From Herbaspirillum sp. SJZ107 (GTDB taxonomy: Bacteria; Pseudomonadota; Gammaproteobacteria; Burkholderiales; Burkholderiaceae_D): DNA of 64,000 nucleotides. Location: assembly GCF_006715485.1 (NCBI RefSeq), contig NZ_VFNH01000002.1:1364001-1428000 (forward strand), read 5' to 3'. Positions within the stretch are counted from its first letter, which is position 1, and each line of letters begins with the position of its first letter. The position numbers and the translations under genes were made by a program. Below are positions 56,320-64,000 of this stretch, piece by piece. The notes below the pieces were generated by a model that worked only from the letters and a program-made list of their open reading frames with translations, was not told the origin of the DNA and did no database searches.

Positions 56320-57270
56320 ATGAAACCAACACCCCGCTTAGCCCTGCTGACCCTCTGCCTTGGCGTCCTGTCCGCCTGCAGCACCCCGACCCGCCAGGCG
56401 CCCGTCGTTGACCGTCCGACGGCTTCCGCGTCGAACTACCGTCCGTATCGTCCGGCGCCATCCCCCGCGCCGGCGCCCGCCAGCGAGGATCATGTCGACG
56501 CCAAGGGCAGTTATACCGTGCGCCGCGGCGACACCCTGCTGCGCATCGCCTTCGACCACGGCCAGAATTACCGCGACCTGGTGACCTGGAACAACCTGCG
56601 CGACCCGGACGACATCAAGGTCGGCCAGGTACTGCGCGTGGTGCCGCCGAACGGCAATGGCAGCGGCAACGGCAACGGCAATGCGGGCAGCACGGCGATG
56701 GTGACCTCGCCGATCACCATGCCCGGCGCCGAGAAACCGGCCGCCATCCCCAGGAAGACGACACCGCGCGGCGACAAGAAGCCGTATTCCGAATCCAGCC
56801 TGGCCGATGCCGACAAGGATGAGGCGCCGGCACCGAAGGCGGTCGAGCGGCCGGCCAGCGGCGCGCTGGCGGCCGGCAGCACCGTGACCGCCAACGACGA
56901 CGAAAAGCTGAGCTGGATGTGGCCGTCCGACGGCCGCATCATCGCCACTTTTGATGAAGGCAAGAACAAGGGCATCGACATCGCGGGCAGGCCGGGCCAG
57001 CAAGTGATGGCCGCCGGCGCCGGAAAGGTGATGTACGCGGGCAGCGGCATCCGCGGATATGGTAATCTCGTAATCGTCAAACACAGCAACAGTCTGCTGT
57101 CGGCGTACGCGCACAACCGCTCGATCCTGGTCAAGGAAGGTCAGAACGTGGCCAAGGGCCAGGCCATTGCGGAAATGGGCAATTCGGATGCCGACACGGT
57201 CAAACTCCATTTCGAGATACGCCAGCAGGGCAAGCCGGTCGATCCGTCGAAGTTCCTGCCCAGTCGCTAG
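56320..57270 (+). CDS. nlpD: NlpD-like lipoprotein, LysM and degenerate LytM domains
   Basis: This 316-residue outer-membrane lipoprotein has lipobox LSACS near residue 20 (LLTLCLGVLSACS). A LysM domain at ~65-110 (YTVRRGDTLLRIAFDHG) binds peptidoglycan. A C-terminal LytM/M23 domain starts near 205 (FDEGKNKGIDIAGRPGQQV; SAYAHN; LHFEIRQQG). The first zinc ligand, normally His in HxGxD, is Asn (NKGID), as in NlpD and EnvC, so it should activate an amidase rather than cut peptidoglycan itself. It is 9 bp before rpoS, whose promoter commonly lies within nlpD. Confidence 0.92.
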   Translation: MKPTPRLALLTLCLGVLSACSTPTRQAPVVDRPTASASNYRPYRPAPSPAPAPASEDHVDAKGSYTVRRGDTLLRIAFDHGQNYRDLVTWNNLRDPDDIKVGQVLRVVPPNGNGSGNGNGNAGSTAMVTSPITMPGAEKPAAIPRKTTPRGDKKPYSESSLADADKDEAPAPKAVERPASGALAAGSTVTANDDEKLSWMWPSDGRIIATFDEGKNKGIDIAGRPGQQVMAAGAGKVMYAGSGIRGYGNLVIVKHSNSLLSAYAHNRSILVKEGQNVAKGQAIAEMGNSDADTVKLHFEIRQQGKPVDPSKFLPSR

Positions 57271-57279
57271 AGAGGCCCA

Positions 57280-58281
57280 ATGACGCAGCCGCCCGATCCG
57301 CTGGACGAAGATACGCCGGATGATGTTCCGGATGGGGCGCTGGACGACGGCGAATCCGGGGCGGATGGCGCCGGCCGCCCCGAGCTCCTGAACGAGGGCA
57401 GCGTCGAAGGCGTCGACGAGCTGAAAAGCGTGCTCCAGGCCGAGCTTTCGACCGACACCACCCAGCATTACCTGAACCGCATCGGCGCCAAGCCCTTGCT
57501 CGGGGCCGAGCAGGAAGTGCAGGTCGCGACGCTGGCCAAGGCCGGCGACTTCGCCGCGCGCCAGAAGATGATCGAGCACAATCTGCGGCTCGTGGTCTCG
57601 ATCGCCAAGCATTACATCAACCGCGGCGTGGTGCTGCTCGACCTGATCGAGGAGGGCAACATCGGCCTGATGCGCGCCATCGACAAGTTCGAACCGGAGC
57701 GCGGTTTCCGTTTTTCCACCTACGCCACCTGGTGGATCCGCCAGAGCATCGAGCGCGCGATCATGAACCAGGCGCGCACGGTGCGCCTGCCGGTGCACAT
57801 GGTGCGCGAGCTGAACCAGATCCTGCGCGCCAAATACCATCTCGAAGCCCAGCACCACGACGGCAAGGAAGCCAGCGCCGAAGACATTGCCAGCCTGGTC
57901 GGACGGCCGGTGGAAGAGGTGCAGGACATCCTGGCGCTGTCCGAACACGCCACCTCGCTCGACGCCCCGCTCGACAACGACCCGCAGAGCAGCCTGATGG
58001 ACATGTTGCCGGACGACGGCGACGTCAGCCCGGATGCGCAGGCCGAGCAGCACGAAATGACGCTGCTGGTGCGCGACTGGCTGCAGAAGCTGCCCGACAA
58101 GCAGCGTGTGGTGGTGATGCGCCGTTTCGGCCTCGACAACGACGACCCCGCCACGCTGGAAACCCTGGCCGAAGAGATGGGCGTGACGCGCGAGCGGGTG
58201 CGCCAGATCCAGCAGGAAGCCCTGGTCAAGCTGAAGCGGGCCATGGCTGCCCGTGGCGTCTTGCGCGATTCCTTGCTATGA
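57280..58281 (+). CDS. rpoS: RNA polymerase sigma factor RpoS
   Basis: This 333-residue stationary-phase sigma factor has regions 1.2-2 ([66 protein letters not shown]), region 3 and region 4 ([29 protein letters not shown]). An acidic N-terminal ~45 residues precede them. It is the general-stress sigma factor, encoded after nlpD as usual. The gene is followed by an inverted pair of REP-like palindromes. Confidence 0.96.
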   Translation: MTQPPDPLDEDTPDDVPDGALDDGESGADGAGRPELLNEGSVEGVDELKSVLQAELSTDTTQHYLNRIGAKPLLGAEQEVQVATLAKAGDFAARQKMIEHNLRLVVSIAKHYINRGVVLLDLIEEGNIGLMRAIDKFEPERGFRFSTYATWWIRQSIERAIMNQARTVRLPVHMVRELNQILRAKYHLEAQHHDGKEASAEDIASLVGRPVEEVQDILALSEHATSLDAPLDNDPQSSLMDMLPDDGDVSPDAQAEQHEMTLLVRDWLQKLPDKQRVVVMRRFGLDNDDPATLETLAEEMGVTRERVRQIQQEALVKLKRAMAARGVLRDSLL

Positions 58282-58330
58282 TGTTTGGCTGGCCGGAATG
58301 GCCAGTTTTCTTTTGAACACGTGCCACAGT

Positions 58331-58360
58331 CGTCGCCCCTGCGAAGGCAGGGGCCCAAGT
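58331..58360. repeat. REP-like palindrome R4 (left half of an inverted pair)
   Basis: The element reads cgtcgcccctgc, gaag, gcaggggcccaagt and is followed by tttttt, 50 bp after the rpoS stop, so it may also terminate rpoS. Its outer flank cccaagt matches the inverted copy at 58401. Confidence 0.75.
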
Positions 58361-58400
58361 TTTTTAAAGCAGTGCTGACAATTGTCTCGCTACGCACCGA

Positions 58401-58430
58401 ACTTGGGTCCCTGCCTGCGCAGGGACGACG
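58401..58430. repeat. REP-like palindrome R5 (right half of an inverted pair)
   Basis: The sequence acttgggtccctgc ctgc gcagggacgacg is the inverted counterpart of R4, from outer flank acttggg to core gacgacg. The two copies face each other across 40 bp, a BIME-like layout between rpoS and rlmD. Confidence 0.75.
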
Positions 58431-58487
58431 TTGCTTGATTGTACGGTTCATCGGCTTTCGTCTTCTCGTTTTGCTTTCTTCTATCCC

Positions 58488-59891
58488 ATGCAAGAAACCT
58501 TCATCAACATCAAATCCCTCGACATGGACGCGCGCGGCGTCGGCCACCTGGAGAACGAAGACGGCTCGCCGGGCAAGGTGATCTTCGTCGAAGGCGCGCT
58601 GCCGGGCGAGCGCGTCAGTTTCGAGACCACGCGCAAGAAGAAGAACTGGGAAGCGGGCCGCATGGTGACCCTGCAAAAGGCGTCGTCGATGCGCGTCGAG
58701 CCGAAGTGCGAGCATTTCTGGCATTGCGGCGGCTGCTCGATGCAGCACCTGGAGCCGTCGGCCCAGGTCGCGATGAAGCAGCGCGTGCTCGAAGATAACC
58801 TGTGGCACATCGGCAAGACCAAGGCCGAGAACGTGATGCGCCCGATGTACGGCCCGACCTGGGGCTACCGCTACCGCGCGCGCCTGTCGGTGCGCCACGT
58901 GGCCAAGAAGGGCGGCATGCTGGTCGGCTTCCACGAGCGCCACTCCAGCTACGTGGCCGACATGACCAACTGCTACATCGTGCCCCCGCACGTGGCGAAG
59001 ATGCTGGTGCCGCTGCGCGAACTGGTGGGGTCGCTGTCGATCTACCAGCAGATGCCGCAGATCGAGCTGGCCGTCGGCGAGGAAAGCACGGTGCTGGTGC
59101 TGCGCATCATGGCGCCCCTGACCCCGGCCGACGAAACGCTGGTCAAAGCCTTCGCCGACCAGTGGAACGTCGAATGGTGGCTGCAGCCGAAGGGTCCGGA
59201 TACCGCGTATCCGTACTACCCGAACAAGAAGGAACTGTATTACACGCTGCCGGAATTCGGTATCCGCATGCCGTTCAAGCCGACCGACTTCACCCAGGTC
59301 AACCACCAGATCAACCGCCTGCTGGTGGCCAAGGCGCTGCGCCTGCTGGAAGTGCAAGCGGAAGACCGCGTGGCCGACCTGTTCTGCGGCCTCGGCAACT
59401 TCACGCTGCCGCTGGCGACCCAGGCACGCGAAGTGGTCGGCATCGAAGGCAGCACCGCGCTGACCACGCGCGCGCTGGAAAATGCGCGCGCCAACGGCCT
59501 GTCGGATAAAACCAGCTTCTCGACGCGCAACCTGTTCGAGATCACCAAGGACGACCTGATCGCCCTCGGCAAGTTCGACCGCATGCTGGTCGATCCGCCG
59601 CGCGACGGCGCCGTGGCCCTCGCCGTGGCGCTGGCCGAACTGCGCCTGTCCAACCCGGAACTGCTGCCCAAGCGCATCGTGTACGTGTCGTGCAGTCCGT
59701 CGACGCTGGCACGCGACACCGGCATCCTGACGCACCGCGCCGGCTACAAGCTGAGCAAGGCCGGGATCGCGAACATGTTCCCGCATACTTCGCACGTGGA
59801 GTCGATCGGGGTGTTCGATCTGGTGGAGGATTTCCAGCCGCGGGAGTTCCTGGCGCCTGAGGTGAGGGAGCAGGGTGGGCAGGAGGCGTAA
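58488..59891 (+). CDS. rlmD: 23S rRNA (uracil-1939-C5)-methyltransferase
   Basis: This 467-residue SAM-dependent methyltransferase makes m5U at position 1939 of 23S rRNA. An N-terminal TRAM-like domain is followed by the [4Fe-4S] motif CEHFWHCGGC. The Rossmann methyltransferase has VADLFCGLGNFTLPLA, the motif IV DPPRDGA and the catalytic Cys in YVSCSPSTLARD. The start at 58488 (MQETFINIKSLDMDARG) begins at the TRAM domain. It precedes the convergent hybrid-kinase gene and R6. Confidence 0.94.
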   Translation: MQETFINIKSLDMDARGVGHLENEDGSPGKVIFVEGALPGERVSFETTRKKKNWEAGRMVTLQKASSMRVEPKCEHFWHCGGCSMQHLEPSAQVAMKQRVLEDNLWHIGKTKAENVMRPMYGPTWGYRYRARLSVRHVAKKGGMLVGFHERHSSYVADMTNCYIVPPHVAKMLVPLRELVGSLSIYQQMPQIELAVGEESTVLVLRIMAPLTPADETLVKAFADQWNVEWWLQPKGPDTAYPYYPNKKELYYTLPEFGIRMPFKPTDFTQVNHQINRLLVAKALRLLEVQAEDRVADLFCGLGNFTLPLATQAREVVGIEGSTALTTRALENARANGLSDKTSFSTRNLFEITKDDLIALGKFDRMLVDPPRDGAVALAVALAELRLSNPELLPKRIVYVSCSPSTLARDTGILTHRAGYKLSKAGIANMFPHTSHVESIGVFDLVEDFQPREFLAPEVREQGGQEA

Positions 59892-59912
59892 TACCTTCTA
59901 AGTAATAGCTTC

Positions 59913-59950
59913 AAACCGTCGCCCCTGCCTGCGCAGGGGCGACGGTTTTT
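59913..59950. terminator. REP-like palindrome R6, bidirectional terminator
   Basis: Arms aaaccgtcgcccctgc (59913-59928) and gcaggggcgacggttt (59933-59948) are perfect over 16 bp around ctgc, followed by tt. It lies between the convergent rlmD and hybrid-kinase genes and is almost identical to R1. Confidence 0.88.
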
Positions 59951-59976
59951 TGGCCAACGCAAAGAAGAGCGTCAGC

Positions 59977-62640
59977 TCATGCCGTACGGCCCACCCGGGC
60001 CCGCACCGCCAGCACCTCGAACAAGCCCGCCGGGTCCACCGGCTTCACGAAGTAGTGATCGAACCCGGCCCCGTCGGCGCCGCCCTGGTCCGCTTGCCGT
60101 CCATACCCCGTAATCGCCACCAGCAGCGCCTCGTGCGCGCCGGCCTTGCGCAGGCGGCGTGCCAGTTCGTAGCCGCTCATGCCGGGCAGGCCAATGTCGA
60201 GCAGGAAGCCGTCGAAGGACTGGCGCGCGGCGCGGGCCAGGGCGTCGCGCGGGTCGTGCACCACGGTGACCGTGTGGCCGCCGGATTCCAGCAGCAGGCC
60301 CAGGGTCAGGGCGGCATCGACGTTGTCGTCCACCAGCATCAGGTTCAGGTGGCTGCCGGCGGCCGGCGCCGCAGTCGCGGGCGGCGCTTCCTCGACGCTG
60401 TCGCCGCCCTGCCGGCGCGGCAGGCGCAGCGTGAATTCGCTGCCCTGGTTGCGGCCGGCGCTGGCGACGGTCACCATGCCGCCATGCAGCTCGACCAGGC
60501 TCTTGACCAGGGCCAGGCCCAGCCCGAGTCCGCCCTGGGCACGGTCCGACGTGCGCTCGGCCTGGGAGAACAGGTCGAACACGGTCGGCAGCAGTTCGGC
60601 CGAGATGCCGATGCCGCTGTCCGCGACGCTGAGCAGCACCTGGTCGCGGGTCAGGTCGAGGCCGATCGCCAGAAGGCCGTATTCCGGCGTGTACTTGGCG
60701 GCGTTGTTGAGCATGTTGGCCAGCACCTGCACCAGGCGCTTGTAGTCGCCCTGCACGACGGCGGCGTCGCCGTCCGGCGGCATGCGCAGCGTCAGCTGGT
60801 GGTGGCGCGCCTCGATCAGCGGACGCACCTGCTCGACCGCATCGGCGATCACGCGGCGCAGGTCGATCTCGTCGCGCGCCAGCACCACCAGCCCGCGCGT
60901 CACGCGCGAGACGTCCAGCAGGTCGTCGATCAGGCCGGTCATGTGGGTCACCTGGCGCGCGATGATGGCGCTGGTGCGCTCGATGCGCGCGCTATCGGGC
61001 GTGCCCATGTTCAGCAGCTGGGCCGCGGCCGAGATCGGGGCCAGCGGGTTGCGCAGTTCGTGCGCGAGCATGGCGAGGAACTCGTCCTTGCGGCGGTCGG
61101 CCAGGCGCAGCGCTTCCTCGGCGCGCACGCGCTCGACCGCGCTCCAGGAGCGTTCGGCCACGTCCTCGATCAGGCGCACGATGTCGGCGCTCCACACGCG
61201 CGGCAGGTTGTCGTGGATGAACAGGCAGGCGGTGAGGGCGCCGTTGCGGGTGATCGGCACCACCACGCCGGAGCGCACCTGCAGCGCCGCATAGTTGGGC
61301 CAGACCTCGGGACCGTTGGTGCGGGTATCGCGTTGCAGGTCGCTCGACACCCAGGTGCCGTGCGCCAGCGCGGTGTAGTTGCCGTTGCCGAACAGCGAGG
61401 TCGGGAAGGTGCCGTTGAGCTCGGCGACGATACCGTCGGTGTAGTTCGAGTGGAAGGTGACCAGGCCCTTGTCGGCATCGTAGTCGCCGTACAGCACGCG
61501 GCTGACCTGCAGGAAGCGGCCCAGCATGGCGCCGGTCTCGGCGAAGATGCGCGCCGGGTCGTCGAGCCGGCGCAGCACATCGGACAGCTCGAGGCGGAAC
61601 TCGTTCATGTCGAGCAGCGTGGTCTGGCGCGCCACCGCGTCGCGCAGCGCCTGCTCGGCGCGCACGCGGTCCAGCGCTTCCCAGCTGCGCTCGGCGATGT
61701 CGGCGGCCACGCGCTGGGCTTCCTCGTCCCACTCGCGCGGCGTGTTCGAATAGCCGACCAGCGCGGCCTTGAGTTCGTTGCGGCGCACCCGCGGCAGCGC
61801 CAGCATCGCGCGCACGCCGGCGGCAGCATAGCGCGGCCCGCGTTCCGGCAGGCGGCCGTCGCCTTCGGTGTCGTGCACCGCGAGCGGGGCGCCGGTGCGC
61901 AGCAGCGCCAGCGTCGACACGCCGAAGTCGTCCAGGCGTGCCAGCCGGCCGGTCATCGAGGGCGCGGCCTGCGCGGTGCGGTGCCAGTCGTGCACCACCT
62001 CGAAGCTGCCGCTCTCTTCATCGGCTTCGACGTAGCAGGCATTGTCGAGCTGCAGGTATTTGCCGATCAGCGCGCAGGCGGTTTCGATGATGTCGGACGG
62101 ATGGTGCAGGCGGCGCAGCGTGTCGACCACCTGCAGCTGCAGCGCGTTGCGGCGCTCGAGCTGCACGCGCTGGGTGGTTTCGCTGGTCACGCACAGCACG
62201 CCACGCACCAGGCCCTTTTCGTCGCGCAGCGGCGAATAGGCCAGCGTGAACCAGCCGGTGGCCGGGCGGCCGTCGCGGTACACCGGGCAGGGGACGTCTT
62301 CGCCGTAGGTCGGATGCCCGCCCAGCGCGCGTTCGATCAGCGGTTTCACGCCCGGCCACAGGTCGGGCAGTACTTCGGCCAGCGGTTGCCCGAGCGCCTG
62401 TGGATGGCGGCTGTCGAGCAGGGCGGCAAAGGCGGCGTTGTACAGGAAGGTCAGTTGCGGACCCCACACCACGTACATCGGGAATTCCGATTCGAGGATC
62501 AGGCTGGCCGCGTTGGACAGCGTGGGACTCCAGCAGGCAGGCGGGCCGATGGCGCAGCCAGCCCAGTCATGGGTGTGGTAGCCGGCCCGAATCGCACCGG
62601 TGCTGCCGAGGAAGTGAAAAGCGCGGGTTGCAGCTTCCAT
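59977..62640 (-). CDS. Cytosolic hybrid histidine kinase (PAS-GAF-GAF-HisKA-HATPase-REC)
   Basis: This 887-residue sensor has no membrane span. Domains in order are PAS (~45-160: FPMYVVWGPQLTFLYNAAF), GAF (~165-325), GAF (~345-510), HisKA with H527 in LAHELRNPLAPI, HATPase (MLNNAAKYT, DSGIGISAE, GGLGLGLALVKS) and a C-terminal receiver with D815 in LLDIGLPGMSGYE. The GAF domains suggest a small-molecule or light signal, but no bilin Cys is evident. No partner DNA-binding regulator is adjacent. The start at 62640 is in a 208-bp gap. Confidence 0.9.
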   Translation of the reverse strand: MEAATRAFHFLGSTGAIRAGYHTHDWAGCAIGPPACWSPTLSNAASLILESEFPMYVVWGPQLTFLYNAAFAALLDSRHPQALGQPLAEVLPDLWPGVKPLIERALGGHPTYGEDVPCPVYRDGRPATGWFTLAYSPLRDEKGLVRGVLCVTSETTQRVQLERRNALQLQVVDTLRRLHHPSDIIETACALIGKYLQLDNACYVEADEESGSFEVVHDWHRTAQAAPSMTGRLARLDDFGVSTLALLRTGAPLAVHDTEGDGRLPERGPRYAAAGVRAMLALPRVRRNELKAALVGYSNTPREWDEEAQRVAADIAERSWEALDRVRAEQALRDAVARQTTLLDMNEFRLELSDVLRRLDDPARIFAETGAMLGRFLQVSRVLYGDYDADKGLVTFHSNYTDGIVAELNGTFPTSLFGNGNYTALAHGTWVSSDLQRDTRTNGPEVWPNYAALQVRSGVVVPITRNGALTACLFIHDNLPRVWSADIVRLIEDVAERSWSAVERVRAEEALRLADRRKDEFLAMLAHELRNPLAPISAAAQLLNMGTPDSARIERTSAIIARQVTHMTGLIDDLLDVSRVTRGLVVLARDEIDLRRVIADAVEQVRPLIEARHHQLTLRMPPDGDAAVVQGDYKRLVQVLANMLNNAAKYTPEYGLLAIGLDLTRDQVLLSVADSGIGISAELLPTVFDLFSQAERTSDRAQGGLGLGLALVKSLVELHGGMVTVASAGRNQGSEFTLRLPRRQGGDSVEEAPPATAAPAAGSHLNLMLVDDNVDAALTLGLLLESGGHTVTVVHDPRDALARAARQSFDGFLLDIGLPGMSGYELARRLRKAGAHEALLVAITGYGRQADQGGADGAGFDHYFVKPVDPAGLFEVLAVRARVGRTA

Positions 62641-62743
62641 GTCGGGTGCTCCATGGGCTGAAAACAGTCATTTTATTCTTAAAAGCACAATCAGGAACGC
62701 GCTGGGCAAAAATATACATTTGCCACGCAAGAATTGCCGATGC

Positions 62744-62772
62744 CGCCCGAGGAATAAAACATGCCTCGGGCG
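62744..62772. repeat. Inverted repeat in the kinase/TonB intergenic region
   Basis: Arms cgcccgagg and cctcgggcg form a 9-bp perfect stem with an 11-base AT-rich loop, and no T run. It lies in the 208-bp gap between two minus-strand genes and could end the upstream TonB transcript or bind a regulator. Nothing else convincing is seen in this gap. Confidence 0.4.
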
Positions 62773-62848
62773 AACAAGCGGTCATGACAATTTTCTGGTG
62801 TTTAAGACAACATGATTGGCAACTCGACATGCCGATCATGCCACATAT

Positions 62849-64000
62849 TTAGAACTTTGCGCGTACGCCGAACACGAAATTCCGTCCCGGCAGCGGCGAA
62901 ATATCCTTGAGCAGCGAAGTCGACAGGCGGATGTCCTGGTTCAGCAGGTTTTTCGCCAGCAGGAACCACGTCAGGTCGGCCTGCGCCAAGTGCTGGGTAT
63001 ACGACAGGTTGGCGTCGACCAGGTTGTAGGCCGGCGTCGGCGTGCCCTCGAAGGCGGCCAGGCGGTCCTGGCCGCGCGCGTGGGTCCAGCTGAGGCCGGC
63101 GCGCCAGTCGGCCTGGCGGTAGCCGACGGCAGCGCCAATGCGGTCGGCCGGCTGCAGCGGCAGGCTGCCGCCCTCGTCGAGCTGGCCGCGCGAAGTGTCG
63201 GCGAACAGGCGGCCGTTCCAGCCCATGCCAACTTCGTTATAGGTCAGCTCGGCTTCGCCGCCCTGCACGTGGGCCTTGGCCTGCTCAAAAATGCGCTGGC
63301 GGAATTCGCCGCCGGCGTTGCCGTCCTCGTCCAGCAACGCACTGGTGACGTGGCCATAGATGAAGTCCGCCACATTGTTGCGGAACAGGTTCGCCTTCCA
63401 GCGCACCAGGCCGGTCGTCTTCTGCATCGACAGTTCGATGTTGCGCGAGACTTCCTTCTTGAGGCCGGGGTCGCCGACGTCGAAGGTGAGGGTGGCGTCG
63501 TGCGGGCCGCCCGAGTACAGCTCGTCGGTGGCCGGGGCGCGCTGGGCGTAGGACAGGGTCGCGCCCACGCTGTAGCCCGGCATGAAGGGCCACAGCGCGC
63601 CGACCGAGCCGGAGCCCAGGTCGAAGCTGCGCTCGCGGTTGCCGACTGGTTCGCGATTGACGTTTTCATAGCGTACGCCGGCGTTCAGGCGTACCGGCCC
63701 GATGGCGCTTTCTTCGACCAGGAAGGCCGCCTGCGAGGTCGAGTGGGTGACCGGCACCGTGTCCGGACCGCCTTCTGCGCTGAGGGCCGAGAAATGGGTG
63801 TTCTCGGTCTGTACGCCGAAGGTGCCGTGCAGGTTCATGCCGCCGAGGCTGAACGGCTTGTGGGTCAGTTCCAGGCGCGATTCGAACGAGCGGTTGGTGA
63901 AGTTGACTTCCGGCGTGCCGTCGTCTTCCAGTTCGGCGTGGCGGTAATCGGTGAAGCCGGCCTTGAAGCGAGCGCTTTCCAGGCCCTGCAGCGGGTTGTG
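62849..64000 (-). CDS. TonB-dependent receptor, C-terminal part (partial; possibly ZnuD-like)
   Basis: The open frame reaches the right edge and covers 383 residues of an outer-membrane beta barrel ending in FVFGVRAKF with terminal Phe. Paired strands and acidic loops are typical (DYRHAELEDDG, NRSFESRLELTHKPF, SYAQRAPATDELYSGGPHDAT, NIELSMQKTTG, SWTHARGQDRL, NLSYTQHL). The YRHAELED and YSGGPHDAT segments recall zinc-type receptors such as ZnuD. This is inference, since the plug lies outside the window. The in-frame Met at 63838 is internal, not the start. Confidence 0.85.
   Translation of the reverse strand, partial: HNPLQGLESARFKAGFTDYRHAELEDDGTPEVNFTNRSFESRLELTHKPFSLGGMNLHGTFGVQTENTHFSALSAEGGPDTVPVTHSTSQAAFLVEESAIGPVRLNAGVRYENVNREPVGNRERSFDLGSGSVGALWPFMPGYSVGATLSYAQRAPATDELYSGGPHDATLTFDVGDPGLKKEVSRNIELSMQKTTGLVRWKANLFRNNVADFIYGHVTSALLDEDGNAGGEFRQRIFEQAKAHVQGGEAELTYNEVGMGWNGRLFADTSRGQLDEGGSLPLQPADRIGAAVGYRQADWRAGLSWTHARGQDRLAAFEGTPTPAYNLVDANLSYTQHLAQADLTWFLLAKNLLNQDIRLSTSLLKDISPLPGRNFVFGVRAKF

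Noticed and set aside
62849..63838. Treating the 62849-63838 frame as a complete protein
   Set aside because: The frame stays open to the window edge with TonB-barrel sequence, so the Met at 63838 is internal and the gene is truncated by the window.

Overview
The window is a stretch of chromosome from a GC-rich (roughly 65% by eye) betaproteobacterium, most likely an Oxalobacteraceae member of the Massilia/Telluria/Duganella type. This rests on the gene orders mdh | gntR-sdhCDAB-sdhE-gltA, sucA-odhB-lpdA-zapE and surE-pcm-nlpD-rpoS-rlmD, on a PEP-CTERM protein, and on Burkholderiales-type DUF families (DUF2863, DUF3297, DUF2271/DUF4198). The genus is inferred. I see no rRNA, tRNA, CRISPR array, insertion sequence or prophage, and no gap over 300 bp without a gene.

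Layout. 1-6 kb: M14 carboxypeptidase, CYTH protein, serine hydrolase, a cNMP-domain/thioredoxin-reductase-like flavoprotein, and a DUF2863 protein. 6-9.4 kb: Fur-box-controlled catecholate TonB receptor with a PiuC-type dioxygenase. 9.4-21.3 kb: a TCA-cycle block with acnA, an MliC-like protein, a CoA-ester lyase and mdh on the minus strand, then a divergent GntR regulator, sdhCDAB, sdhE and gltA. 21.4-27 kb: small hypothetical genes, an isochorismatase-fold hydrolase, an SRAP protein (yedK), gluQRS and a CHRD/PEP-CTERM protein. 27-31 kb: DUF421 protein, BlaI-type repressor, a proline-rich exported protein and a two-component system whose sensor also has a proline-rich periplasmic insert. 32-36 kb: an orphan chemotaxis pair, a three-domain CheW and a soluble receptor with five PAS repeats of exactly 366 bp. 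36-40.7 kb: a Fur-box-controlled operon (PepSY, DUF2271, DUF4198, ApbE, membrane flavodoxin/FNR reductase) that looks like a transmembrane electron-transfer system. 41-48 kb: sucA-odhB-(PspC)-lpdA-zapE. 49-52 kb: PP2C phosphatase, YdcH-like protein, DinG-family helicase. 52.4-54.6 kb: a two-gene TIR plus MinD-like module between dinG and surE. 54.7-59.9 kb: surE-pcm-nlpD-rpoS-rlmD. 60-64 kb: a hybrid histidine kinase and the C-terminal part of a second TonB receptor.

The TCA genes supply aconitase, malate dehydrogenase, succinate dehydrogenase with its flavinylation factor, citrate synthase and the whole 2-oxoglutarate dehydrogenase complex. Iron acquisition appears at two Fur-type sites. The most unusual content is the TIR/degenerate-P-loop pair, the DUF2271 protein with a flavinylation motif beside apbE, the exact five-fold PAS expansion, and a dispersed REP-like palindrome family concentrated at gene ends.
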